Below are positions 18,712 to 28,378 of a stretch of 38,458 nucleotides of DNA, one piece after another (position 1 is the stretch's first letter; each line of letters begins with the position of its first letter). The notes beneath the pieces were generated by a model, which was given only the letters and a program-made list of their open reading frames with translations, did no database searches and was not told the DNA's origin. The stretch comes from Deltaproteobacteria bacterium (lineage in GTDB: Bacteria; Desulfobacterota; Desulfarculia; Adiutricales; Adiutricaceae), in assembly GCA_031281735.1 (NCBI GenBank), contig JAITEZ010000108.1, forward strand, positions 1 to 38,458, read 5' to 3'. Both the position numbers and the translations under genes were made by a program.

Positions 18712-19842
18712 TTAGGCCACCCTTTTGACCATCTTCCTGGAGATGAGGAGCAGGAAGGCCAGGGCTATCGCGGCCATGGCCGCCATGGATCTGAGGAAGA
18801 GGGGCCAGACGTCACCGGTGAGGAAGACCGTCTGGAGCGAGCCGACGAAGTAGCGGGCGGCCACGAGCCTGGAGACGGCCTGGATGGGCTCCGGCATGGA
18901 GGAGATCTCGAAGATGAAGCCGGAGAGGAAGAAGGACGGGAGGAACCCGGAGACCAGCGCGGCCTGGGAGGCCAGGTACTGGTCCCTGGCGAGGGTGGAG
19001 ATCAGGAGCCCCTGGCCCAGGGCGCTGGCCAGGAACACCGAGCTCACGGCCCAGAGGGCGAACGCGCCGCCCCGGAAGGGGACGCGGTACCAGAGGACCG
19101 CGACCGCGAGGCAGATGAAGGTGGAGATCAGCGCCAGGGCGTAGTAGGTGGCCAGCTTGGCGACGATGATCTCCCTGATCGTGACGGGCGTGGACATCAG
19201 CGACTCCATGGTCCCCCGCTCCCACTCGCGGGCGATGACCAGGGCCGTCAGGAGCACCCCGATGAGGGTCATGACGATGGAGAGCGAGCCGGGGATGATG
19301 AAGTTGCGGCTGGAAAGCTCCTCGTTGTACCAGTACCTGGGGTTCACGGCTATGAGGCTGTCTCCCTTCGCCGCCCTGTCCAGCCTCTCCTGGGCGGCCC
19401 AGCCGTCGAGGGCGCCCAGGGCGTAGTTCCGCAGGAAGGTCGCGCTGTTGATCTCGGTCCCGTCCGCGATCATCTGGACCGTCGCCTGCCTGCCCGCGAG
19501 GAGGCTCCCGGCGAGGTCCTGCGGCACGACGACGATCCCCTTGAGCCGCCCTGAGGCGAGATCGTCCGCGAAGTCCCGCATGTCCGTGCCCCCCCTGGCC
19601 TCGAAGAACCGCGATCTCTCGAAGGCGGAGAAGAGGGAGAGCGTCTCCCTCCCGCCGCCTCCCGTGACGACGCCCACCTTGATCCTGCCGCTGTCGAGGC
19701 TGATGCCGTAGCCGAAGATGAACAGGAGGAGCATGGGGAGGACGAAGGCGATGGCTATGGCGCTCGGGTCCCGCGTTATCTGCAGGGCTTCCTTCCTGAT
19801 CAGGGAGAGCGTAACCTGCAAGGGGTGCCTCCTTCCCGGCAC
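18712..19842 (-). CDS. ABC-2 type transporter permease (YbhS-like)
   Basis: 376 aa; LIRKEALQITRDPSAIAIAFVLPMLLLFIFGYGISLDSGRIKVGVV... and SSRNFIIPGSLSIVMTLIGVLLTALVIAREWERGTMESLMSTPVTIREIIVAKL. Confidence 0.94.
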   Translation of the reverse strand: MPGRRHPLQVTLSLIRKEALQITRDPSAIAIAFVLPMLLLFIFGYGISLDSGRIKVGVVTGGGGRETLSLFSAFERSRFFEARGGTDMRDFADDLASGRLKGIVVVPQDLAGSLLAGRQATVQMIADGTEINSATFLRNYALGALDGWAAQERLDRAAKGDSLIAVNPRYWYNEELSSRNFIIPGSLSIVMTLIGVLLTALVIAREWERGTMESLMSTPVTIREIIVAKLATYYALALISTFICLAVAVLWYRVPFRGGAFALWAVSSVFLASALGQGLLISTLARDQYLASQAALVSGFLPSFFLSGFIFEISSMPEPIQAVSRLVAARYFVGSLQTVFLTGDVWPLFLRSMAAMAAIALAFLLLISRKMVKRVA

Positions 19843-19938
19843 CGCCCCGCTCCAGGAGGGACGGACGGACCCGCGCGGGCCTCGGGGTACTGCCCCGGGC
19901 CGCTTGGGACTGCCGAGGGGTGCCGCGGATCGCCGCCT

Positions 19939-21639
19939 TCAGTCGTTCTCCACGAGCGCGAAGAAGGCGTCCTCCATGGTGGGGTCGGGGAGCCCCGGGG
20001 ATCTTGCCATGGACTTGATCTCGTCCGGTGTCCCGGTCGCGATGCTGCGGCCCCGGTGGATAACTGCCACGCGGTCGCAGTATTCCGCCTCGTCAAGGAA
20101 GTGGGTGGAGACCATCACCGTGACCCCGCTCATCGCCAGGTAGTTGATGTGGAGCCAGAACTCCCTCCTGGTCACCGGATCCACGCCGGAGGTGGGCTCG
20201 TCCAGGAAGAGGGCGTCGGGCTGGTGCATGACCGAGCAGGCCAGGGCCAGGCGCTGCTTGTAGCCCAGGGGGAGGAGGCCGGCGTTCCTGTCGAGGAAAG
20301 GGTCGAGCTCGAAGATCTCGCGCATGAGCCGCATCTCGTCGCGGCGCTCCTTCCCGCGGAGCCCGTAGGCCCCGGAGAAGAACTCGAGGTTCTGGGAGAC
20401 GCTCAGGTGCCCGTAGAGGGAGAACCTCTGCGCCATGAGCCCCAGCCGCGCCCGGGCCCTGGAGGGGGACTCCTTGAGGTCCATGCCGGCCACCAGGGCC
20501 TTCCCGGAGGTGGGGGCCAGGAGCCCGCACATCATCCTGAACGTCGTGGACTTGCCTGCCCCGTTGGGTCCCAGCAGGCCGAAGATCTCGCCCCTCCCGA
20601 TGTTGAAGGAGACGTCGTCCACGGCGGTGAAGTCCCCGAACCTGCGCGTGAGGTTCCGGGCCTCAACCGACACCGGGAGGGCGTGGCTCCTGGGGCTGGC
20701 CCTCCGGGAAAGGCCTGAGTCGCCCTTGGGCCCGCCTCCCAGGACGGATATGAAGGCGTCCTCGAAGGTGGGCCTCTCCGGCCTCAGCGTCCCGCCGTGG
20801 AGGGGGAAGGAGGGGGACGTCCCCGCGCTCACCACGTGGAGGCTCCCTCCCCTGACGATCCCGTCCACCACGCCCTCCTCCTGGATGAGCGACGCCAGGG
20901 CCCTGCGGCGCCCCTCCCGGGGGATGCCGTCCAGGGCCCAGCTTCTCCCCGCGACCTTCCCCAGGGCCCCTTCCGGGGATCCGTCGTAGATGATTCTCCC
21001 CTGGCTGAGGAGGATGACCGAGTCGCACCTCTCGGCCTCGTCCAGGTAGGAGGTGGCCCAGAGCGCGGACATCCCGCCGGAGGCGAGGCCCCGCACCGTC
21101 TTCCACAGCTCCCTGCGGGAGATGGGGTCCACGCCCACGCTGGGCTCGTCCAGGAGCAGGAGCTCCGGCCGCCCGACGAGGACGCAGGCCAGCCCCAGCT
21201 TCTGCTTCATCCCGCCGGAGAGCTTCCCAGCCAGCCTCCCGGCGAAATCGGAAAGGGAGGTCAGCCTCAGGAGGGACCCGAGCCTCTCCCCGCGCCCCCT
21301 GGCGGGGAGGGAGCGGATGTCCGCGTAGAGCCGCAGGTTCTCCATGACGGTCAGATCCTCGTAGAGGCCGAACCTCTGGGGCATGTAGCCGACCGCCGCC
21401 TGGATGAGGGCGGGCTCCCGGACGGGGTCGCGGCCCAGGACCGAGACCTCCCCGGCATCGAAACCCAGCAGGCCGGTGAGCACCCGCAGGAGGGTGGTCT
21501 TGCCGGCCCCGTCCGGGCCCACCAGCCCCGTGAGGGATCCGCGGGCCACCCGGGCCGAAATGCCGGCGAGGGCCGGCCCCGCCTGGCCGGCGAAGGTCTT
21601 GCGGAGCCCCTCGAAGGATATGGCGCACTCACCCCCCAT
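19939..21639 (-). CDS. ABC transporter ATP-binding protein with two NBDs (YbhF-like)
   Basis: 566 aa; two Walker A motifs (GPDGAGKTTLLRVL, GPNGAGKSTTFRMM), two LSGGMKQKL/PLGYKQRLALA signature regions, two Walker B motifs. Confidence 0.95.
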   Translation of the reverse strand: MGGECAISFEGLRKTFAGQAGPALAGISARVARGSLTGLVGPDGAGKTTLLRVLTGLLGFDAGEVSVLGRDPVREPALIQAAVGYMPQRFGLYEDLTVMENLRLYADIRSLPARGRGERLGSLLRLTSLSDFAGRLAGKLSGGMKQKLGLACVLVGRPELLLLDEPSVGVDPISRRELWKTVRGLASGGMSALWATSYLDEAERCDSVILLSQGRIIYDGSPEGALGKVAGRSWALDGIPREGRRRALASLIQEEGVVDGIVRGGSLHVVSAGTSPSFPLHGGTLRPERPTFEDAFISVLGGGPKGDSGLSRRASPRSHALPVSVEARNLTRRFGDFTAVDDVSFNIGRGEIFGLLGPNGAGKSTTFRMMCGLLAPTSGKALVAGMDLKESPSRARARLGLMAQRFSLYGHLSVSQNLEFFSGAYGLRGKERRDEMRLMREIFELDPFLDRNAGLLPLGYKQRLALACSVMHQPDALFLDEPTSGVDPVTRREFWLHINYLAMSGVTVMVSTHFLDEAEYCDRVAVIHRGRSIATGTPDEIKSMARSPGLPDPTMEDAFFALVEND

Positions 21640-22459
21640 CTTCTTCCCTGACCTCCACGGTGACCGGCATGCCGTGGCGGAGCCCCCTTTCCGGGCCCTC
21701 CACGGCCACTCGGATCCTGTAGACCAGGGAGGTGCGCAGGGAGGGCGTCTCGACGGTCTTGGGGGTGAATTCCGCCTTGGGCGAGATGAAGCCGACCGTC
21801 CCCGGGTACACGCCTCCGGAATCGGTCTTCACGGTCACCTTCTTTCCCGGGTGTACCCTTCCCAGCTCCGGCTCCTCCAGGTAGGCGCGTATCCAGACGG
21901 GGCTGTCCAGGGAAAGCACGCAGACGGTGTCCCCTGCCCCGATCATCTCCCCGGGCTCGTGGACCCTGGTGATGACGGTCCCGGAGGCCGGCGAGAAGAG
22001 GGTCGCGTCGTCCAGGGCGGTCCGGGCGATGGCGAGCTGGGCCTTCCCGGTCTCCAGGGACGCCTTCATCTGGTCCCTCAGGGCGAGGGCGCCGTCGTAG
22101 TCGCTCTGGGCCGCGGATCCCTTCTCCAGGAGGCTGCGGAGCCTCTCGTAGCTCTTTTCGGCGTTCGCGAGCTGCGCCTCGATCTCGCTAATCTGGGCCT
22201 CGCTCACCCTCAGCTGGTTCTCGTAGGGCTCCCTGTCCAGGGCGGCCACCCTGTCGCCCTCCGCCAGCCGGTCCCCCTCCTCGGGGGTCAGCTCCTGCAG
22301 GCGCCCCGCCACCCGGAAGGAGAGCGAGACCTCCCGCGGCTCCACGTTCCCGTACAGGGTCAGGTATTCCACGGCCTCCCCGCGCTCCGCTGGGAGGCCG
22401 TGCCGCACGGCTATCCCGGCGGCCAGGAGGAGCAGGATCGCGGCAACGGCTTTTCTCAT
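21629..22459 (-). CDS. HlyD-family membrane fusion/periplasmic adaptor (YbhG-like)
   Basis: Likely start ATG 22459 (MRKAVAAILLLLAAGIAVRHG); GNVEPREVSLSFRVAGRLQELTPEEGDRLAEGDRVAALD, coiled coil, SPASGTVITRVHEPGEMIGAGDTV. Overlaps the ABC gene start by 11 nt. The track gives 22585 as start. Confidence 0.92.
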   Translation of the reverse strand: MRKAVAAILLLLAAGIAVRHGLPAERGEAVEYLTLYGNVEPREVSLSFRVAGRLQELTPEEGDRLAEGDRVAALDREPYENQLRVSEAQISEIEAQLANAEKSYERLRSLLEKGSAAQSDYDGALALRDQMKASLETGKAQLAIARTALDDATLFSPASGTVITRVHEPGEMIGAGDTVCVLSLDSPVWIRAYLEEPELGRVHPGKKVTVKTDSGGVYPGTVGFISPKAEFTPKTVETPSLRTSLVYRIRVAVEGPERGLRHGMPVTVEVREEDGG

Positions 22460-23897
22460 CACGACGCTCCCGGCAAGGGCCCCAGCAGGCGGCTCCCGGC
22501 CCGCCCGGCGCCTGCCGGAACCGGGAGGGGCGGGCGCCGCTGCAGATCCCGGCGGGGTTCGGCCGGGGGCCGATCCGCTCGCCAATAAAGCTGACGATAA
22601 TATATTTTATCAGAAACATAATGAGCGGTAAAGGTGCATCATTCCGCACCGGTTAGGGACGGTTGGAAAATAACATTGAGATTCTCCTGCCGCTGGGCAT
22701 AATCGTTCCCTGAACAGGTTTCTATCAGCAATTTTATGAATGATTTAGAATTAATAAGCCCAGGCATGGAGACTTGTAAATGGTAGTGATATGCTCCCGC
22801 CACCTGACGCTTACGCGTTTGAGGAGGGGCGCCGCGCCCAAGGCGTCCCGGGCCCAACAGATCCACGTCCGGGCTGACCCCGCGTATCCCGTCTTAAGGG
22901 AGGCCCGGCAGACGGGGCCCTTCCCTCCTAGATGTCCAGGGCGGCGTCCCGGTCCCGATCCGGGACGCGCCCGCACCGTCCGCGGACATGCGCCCATCCG
23001 AGGGACCGGGCGCGCCCTTCACGCTGCCGTGACGGCAGCAGGTCCTGCCAGGCGGGCGGGATCCCCCGATCACCGCCGGCCTCCCGCCCTGTTCCCTCGG
23101 CCTGAGCCCGGGCATCGGGGCGGACGTCCCCCGGGCCGTCGCCGCCCGCGCTCTTGCCGAGGTTCGAAGCATGGGCGAGGCCGTGCGTGTCCAGATCCCT
23201 GATTACCGCCGCGCCGCAAATCCTGGCCGTCCCGCGACGGCCTGCGGAGGGAATCCTCGCTTTTCCGGGCGGCCCTGCCGCAGGCCCTGGCCGCTTTCCA
23301 GCGCTGTTTCGCCCCGTCCCTGAACCCTTACCTGCAGAGCGACAGCCTCGCCTGCCCCCGGGCGAACCTCTCCCGCGCCTTCCGGCACGCCCTGGGCGAT
23401 CCTGCCCGGTACCTGTCCGAGTACGCGTACGGCCCGGGCATGGGGAAGCCGAGACCCCTCACCTTCCCCGGATCCGCCGGGATCTCAGGGACGGAAGGTC
23501 CCGGGAACCCGGACAGGACGGAGGCGTGGCAATGCCCTTCCGGTCCCGGCTCACGGTCACGGGCTTCAGGCTCCAGCCCGCGGGGATCTCCCGGTGGCGG
23601 GCGGTGCGCACCGGGCCCAGCCCAGGAAGTCTCAGATGTCCCGCGTCAGGGACGGCGATGCCAGTCCCGATGAGATTCGTGGCCTGGCCGGTCCCCGCGC
23701 CTGCCCTTGTAATCCGTGAACCCGAAATGGCCGAGGGGGCTCCGGAGGAAGCTCGCGAAAGCCTTGTCCAGGATCAGCCGTGCGCCCCCGCTGCCCCGCT
23801 GTCCTCGCGAGCCTTGCAAAAAAACCGTGACCCCCTACAATGTGGATGAAGTCTTGCTGGACATCAGGCTCGGCACGCGCCGGAACCCCGTTCGGCC

Positions 23898-24284
23898 ATG
23901 ACGGAATTTCCCTCCCTGCCTGAGGAAGAGCCTTCGCCGGTCACGCGAGCTTCCCCTGAGGACCTGCCGGTGACGCAGCCCCTGCACCACATCAACCAGA
24001 TGTACCTCCACCTCCCCGCCCTGAACGGGTTCACCGCCGCCCAGGCCCAACAGGCGGAGGAGGCCGCGCGCCAGGAGCGCCTGGAGCGGGCCCGGGAGCT
24101 CCACCTGGACACCGTGGAACGCATCACCGAGCCGCAGGGCACCGTGCGGGTCAATCCCGTCCATCCCGATCCCGGCGGCAGGAACCGCGCCGGTTACAGG
24201 CCGGAGTTCAAGAGGCGCGGGCGGCAGGGCTCCTCCGATCCCTGCCTCGCCCCCGTCGAGGCGGTGGTCGACAGGAGGGTCTGA
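23898..24284 (+). CDS. Hypothetical protein (128 aa)
   Basis: MTEFPSLPEEEPSPVTRASPEDLPVTQPLHHINQMYLHLPALNGFTAAQAQQAEEAARQERLERARELHLDTVERITEPQGTVRVNP...; strong GC3 bias in this frame and a coherent Ala/Glu/Arg-rich helix. No family recognised. Confidence 0.6.
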   Translation: MTEFPSLPEEEPSPVTRASPEDLPVTQPLHHINQMYLHLPALNGFTAAQAQQAEEAARQERLERARELHLDTVERITEPQGTVRVNPVHPDPGGRNRAGYRPEFKRRGRQGSSDPCLAPVEAVVDRRV

Positions 24285-25151
24285 GAGCCTGCCGTGACGC
24301 GGATCCGGCCCTCGCGGGAGGCAGGCCTGGCCCGGGTGCCGCCCGGTTGGGCCGGGCGGCGGCTTTCCCTTGCCGGGCGGCGGCTTTCCCCTTGGTTTTA
24401 CCAAATTTTAGTTTCCCGGCTGTCACCCCTTCCCCGTTTTCCCCGCGCCAGCCGTAGATTTTGGAATAATCCCGAATGGACGGCCTTACGGATGACGGCC
24501 GGAACGCGCGAACCGTTGCCCGGCAAGGGGCCGGGGCACCGGAAGGGCGGGGGGAAGCCTGGCGGCCGGCGGTAACCGCCCTGCGGGGCGGCGGGTGAGC
24601 CTGCGGCCCGGGGGCGGCCGGGGCGGGTTGCTCCCGTTTCAGGGATTGCGCCCTGTATATGACGCGTCCGGAGGGTTCGTGGACGGCGCGGCATGCGCCT
24701 TGCGAGCTGCCGCGGGACTCCCCGGCAGGATCGGCATGCCCCCGCGAGGGGACAGGGGGGCGGCATACGCGGCTGCCCTCGCCGTATGCACTGCCAGCCC
24801 TGACTCGCGGGGGCTCCCGGTTCGCGGGAAGTGTCTGAGGGGAGGGGGGAAGGTCTCGTGAGGCGGCCAGGGACGCCTCCTCCCCCTGCCGGCGGGGGGA
24901 AGGCGCGGGCGGAGGGGGAGCGCTCCCCTGCGGGCTCTTGGCGGCATTCGGGGCTGCGGGGGCGGGCTCGGGACGGAGCCAGGGGGGCGGGGGATGCGCC
25001 GGCCTGCCGCCTTGCTCTTCCGCGCCCGCGATGTCTTCCCGCCGGAGGGAGAGGACGTCACGGCGCCCCCTTGGCATGATCTGTGCCGGCCGGTTGTCAT
25101 CCGCAGGGATTGGACGGGGCCGCCCGCCGCCGTGGGCGAGGGGCGGTTTGG

Positions 25152-25160
25152 TGTTATCAT
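25152..25160 (+). promoter_or_regulatory. Possible extended -10 element
   Basis: TGTTATCAT ~120 nt upstream of the DUF2802-like gene. Confidence 0.25.
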
Positions 25161-25277
25161 GGGGCGCAGAGGTCCGGTCCCGGCCCTGTGCCCCCCCTTT
25201 CTCCCCGTGCCGGGCGGCGGCTCCCGCAATCCCTCTCGTGCGCCCCGGGTCAGCCATTCCAGGAAAGGTGCTAGCAC

Positions 25278-25811
25278 TTGGACTTACCGATGAAAGAGGT
25301 ACTTCTCCTCCAGACCGGACTGGAGATCCTTCTCATCATCCTGCTGGCCGCGCTCCTCTGGCTCACCTGGAGGAGGCCGCCCCAGGCGGGCCCCGGCGCC
25401 TTCGTGCCGGAGGAGTTCAGGGAGACCATCGAGCGCTTCCTCGCGGAGTCGGAGAAGATCTCCGCCGCCTTCTCCCGGAATCTCGAGGACAAGAAGTCCC
25501 TGTCCGCCGACCTGATCCTCAAGCTCGACCGCAGGCTCACCTCCTACCGGGAGCTCCTGGCCGAGACCGAGGCGGCTGCGGCCGCCTCCCTCGCCGAGCT
25601 GGAGCGCGTCCGCGAGGAGGGCCGCATCGCGCCCCCGCCGGCCCAGGCCGCCCCCGACCTCAAGGCCAACCCGGCGGCCCCCGAGGTGCGGGCCCTGGTC
25701 ATGAAACTCCACCGGGAGGGTCTCAAGGTGGAGGACATCGCAGTCCGCTCCCGGCTCCACCGCGGCGAGGTGGAGCTGATCCTGGAGGTGGAGAGCCAGT
25801 TCGACATCTGA
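25278..25811 (+). CDS. Single-pass membrane protein with coiled coil and C-terminal HTH-like segment (DUF2802/DUF6115-like)
   Basis: 177 aa; N-terminal TM (LETGLEILLIILLAALLWLTW-like), coiled coil, C-terminal VRALVMKLHREGLKVEDIAVRSRLHRGEVELILEVESQF. Confidence 0.75.
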   Translation: MDLPMKEVLLLQTGLEILLIILLAALLWLTWRRPPQAGPGAFVPEEFRETIERFLAESEKISAAFSRNLEDKKSLSADLILKLDRRLTSYRELLAETEAAAAASLAELERVREEGRIAPPPAQAAPDLKANPAAPEVRALVMKLHREGLKVEDIAVRSRLHRGEVELILEVESQFDI

Positions 25812-25955
25812 CCCGCCCCCCCCCGCGGGGCGCGGGACGGCAACCGTGGCCCCGCCTGGTCGGCGGCCGCCCCGGCGGGGCGCACTGACGCCGCGGGACG
25901 GCCGGCGGATCCCCTTCCCGGAGAGGCGCCGGCTCGGGCGAGGGGAGGGGCCACC

Positions 25956-26678
25956 CTAGCGGAAAGCCTTCCAGATCCCCGCCGAGAGCGCCTCGAAGCC
26001 TCGCCTGAAGCCCGGGTCCCCGAATCCGTCGCGCCAGCCGCCGTCCTCGGCGAACTCGTCGGTGATGATGAGCGCCGCGGCCAGGGCCAGCTTCCGGAAG
26101 CCTGCGGCGGCGAAGAGCGCAGAGGTGACCATGTCCACCGCGCGCGCCCCCCGTGCCCTGAACGAGTCGCGCAGCTCGCGCGTCTCGCGGAAAGGGCCGT
26201 CCGTGGACCAGATCGCCCCGGAGGAGGCGGCGGCCTCCTGGCCCATGGCATGGGCGAGCTGCGCGTGGAAGGCACTGTGCGGGGCCAGGCCGCCTGGGTA
26301 GTGGACGGAGGTGCCTTCCGAGGAGAGGGCAGCGGAGGGCAGGAAGATGTCCCCGGATTTCAGGCCGGGTACGAGGGATCCCGCGAACCCCGCGAAGGCC
26401 ACGTTCTCCGCGCCTCCGCCGATGAGGATTTCCAGGGCCATGACCGCCATGGGGGCGCCCAGCACCGGCCCTGCCAGGAAGTAGTCGCGGCCTCTGAGGA
26501 TGGATGTCCCCCCCAGCATGAACACGCCGGAGGGGGAGGAGAGGGACTCCGGAGCCCCGCGCTGGAGGGCGGCGAGAAGGGACGGTGTGGCGGCGAGGCA
26601 GCCGCGGGGCGGCAGGTTTTCGGCACCTTCAGGAAAGGGGAAGGGCGGGTCCCAGAGGGCGTTGCGGGTAGCGGGCAT
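25956..26678 (-). CDS. Nucleoside phosphorylase-family protein
   Basis: 240 aa; GPVLGAPMAVMALEILIGGGAENVAFAGFAGSLVPGLKSGDIFLP, ...GARAVDMVTSALFAAAGFRKLALAAALIITDEF resembles the PNP_UDP_1 fold. Confidence 0.8.
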   Translation of the reverse strand: MPATRNALWDPPFPFPEGAENLPPRGCLAATPSLLAALQRGAPESLSSPSGVFMLGGTSILRGRDYFLAGPVLGAPMAVMALEILIGGGAENVAFAGFAGSLVPGLKSGDIFLPSAALSSEGTSVHYPGGLAPHSAFHAQLAHAMGQEAAASSGAIWSTDGPFRETRELRDSFRARGARAVDMVTSALFAAAGFRKLALAAALIITDEFAEDGGWRDGFGDPGFRRGFEALSAGIWKAFR

Positions 26679-26692
26679 GGCAGGGGTCTCTC

Positions 26693-27442
26693 TCAGGCTC
26701 TCTCAGGTTGAACATGATCCTCATGAGTTGAGGCTCGCTCGGGCTGCGAGGAGTGTTCTCGTCCGTCAGGGGCGTCCTGTCCGGACGGCGGGGCCTCCAG
26801 CCCGGCGTGTTCCGGCGGAGCGGCGTCCGGCGGCCCCGGCCCGGGAGGTTGCGGGGGCTCCCCGGCGGGGGCAGTGTCCTGATTGCCCGGGGGGAGGGGC
26901 CGCTCGGCCGGGATCGGATCCTGGGCGGCGGGCGCCGGCGGGGGGTCGTAGGCGAGGACCTGCCATATGAAGGCCACGGTGATCACCACGCTCAGCACGA
27001 ATTTGAACATCCCGCCGGCGAGGCATCCCAGGAGCGCCCCGAGCCCGGCGTCGGCGGCCTCCTTGGCCTCCTTCTTGTTGAACCAGATCTCTGCCAGCAT
27101 CGCCCCGAAGAAGGTGCCCAGGACCAGGCCGGGGATGTTGAAGACGATCACCCCCAGGATGGCGCCCACGGCAGCCCCTATCATGCCCGCCTTGCCGGAC
27201 CCGAACTTCCTGGCGCCCATGGCCCCCGCCAGCTGGTCGCCCACCATGCCGGCGGCCACGGCCAGGGCCGTCAGGAACATGGTCCAGAAGCCGTAGGGCC
27301 CCCAGCCGCTCCAGAAGCCGTAGCCCAGGAGCACGAGCCAGTTCAGGGGGAGCCCTGGGATTACCGGCACGAAGGCCCCCGCCGCGCCCGCGAGCATGAG
27401 CAGGATGCCCAGGCTGAATATCACAACGTCTGCCGCGACCAT
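26693..27442 (-). CDS. DUF456 domain membrane protein with Pro-rich C-terminal tail
   Basis: Likely ATG 27442 (MVAADVVIFSLGILLMLAGAAGAFVPVIPGLPLNWLVLLGYGFW...GSGKAGMIGAAVGAILGVIVFNIPGLVLGTFFGAMLAE). The track start at 27544 is a longer alternative. Confidence 0.88.
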   Translation of the reverse strand: MVAADVVIFSLGILLMLAGAAGAFVPVIPGLPLNWLVLLGYGFWSGWGPYGFWTMFLTALAVAAGMVGDQLAGAMGARKFGSGKAGMIGAAVGAILGVIVFNIPGLVLGTFFGAMLAEIWFNKKEAKEAADAGLGALLGCLAGGMFKFVLSVVITVAFIWQVLAYDPPPAPAAQDPIPAERPLPPGNQDTAPAGEPPQPPGPGPPDAAPPEHAGLEAPPSGQDAPDGREHSSQPERASTHEDHVQPERA

Positions 27443-27935
27443 GTTCCCGGGGCTCTCAGGACGGGGGAGGCGCGCGGTCGGCGTTGGGCGCTTCTTCCGC
27501 CCGGCCAGCCGCGGTTTCCGTCCGGATGTGATATTATGCCACAATCATTGCCGGTTTCCGAGAGGGCGGTTTTCGGCCCTCCGCCCCCCCCTTCCGGCGC
27601 CCGGCCCCCCCGTCCCATTCCTGGGCCGGGCGCCCAGCTCGCCCGCCAGGTCGCTCCACGGGCCGCAGTGCCCGACCGCGCCCCGCCGGCTTGCGCCGCC
27701 GGGCCCTCCCTGCAGCCGAAGCGGCCCGGGACGCGGACTCCCGCCCGGTCGCCCCGGCGACCGGCGGCTGGGGCTCGCGGCGGTGTTTCCGGACGTACGC
27801 GGGGCCCCTGCGGGCCGTCCCCCGTCGCGGTGACACGCGGCACCCGGCGCGGGGAAGTGCTGGGCCCGCCGTTGCGGGCCGACCGATCCGGCGCGCCGTG
27901 CCGGGAAAAACTCAGTCCCGGGAACGCAATTTCTG

Positions 27936-27965
27936 TTGACTATCCGTCCCTCTGGGCGGTAGACT
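27936..27965 (+). promoter_or_regulatory. Putative sigma70-type promoter for trxA-bamD
   Basis: TTGACT - 18 nt - TAGACT, ~90 nt upstream of trxA ATG. Confidence 0.45.
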
Positions 27966-28057
27966 GCCGCCTGTAGCCCCACCAGGATCATGTGCCGCCA
28001 GAGGGGCGGCCGCCGGGCGGGAGCCTCCTCTGTCCGTCCCCTAGCAAGGAGAAGCGC

Positions 28058-28378
28058 ATGAGCGAGAATATAAAGGTGCTGACCGATCTTACCTTCGACG
28101 AGTTCCTGGGCGCCCCCGCCTCCCTGGTGGACTTCTGGGCGCCCTGGTGCGGCCCCTGCCAGGCGCTGGCCCCGATCCTGGACGAGCTCGCCGAGGAGAT
28201 GAAGGATAGGGTCTCCTTCGCGAAGATAAACGTGGACGAGAACAACGACACGGCGGCCCGGTTCCGCATCCGTTCCATCCCCTGCCTCATCGTCTTCAAG
28301 GGCAAGGATGAGGTGGGTCGCATCCTGGGCCAGAAGGAGAAGGCCGATCTCAAGGCCGAGCTGGAGAGGCTACTGTGA
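28058..28378 (+). CDS. trxA: Thioredoxin
   Basis: MSENIKVLTDLTFDEFLGAPASLVDFWAPWCGPCQALAPILDELAEEMKDRVSFAKINVDENNDTAARFRIRSIPCLIVFKGKDEVGRILGQ; RBS AAGGAG upstream of ATG 28058 (track start 27992 is upstream). Confidence 0.97.
   Translation: MSENIKVLTDLTFDEFLGAPASLVDFWAPWCGPCQALAPILDELAEEMKDRVSFAKINVDENNDTAARFRIRSIPCLIVFKGKDEVGRILGQKEKADLKAELERLL

Noticed and set aside
23155-23175. GGTTCGAAGC resembling a tRNA T-arm motif
   Set aside because: No acceptor, D-arm or anticodon stem could be built around it.
24355-24396. Two-copy repeat GGGCGGCGGCTTTCCC(T/C)TTG
   Set aside because: Only two short copies without array structure; not CRISPR-like.
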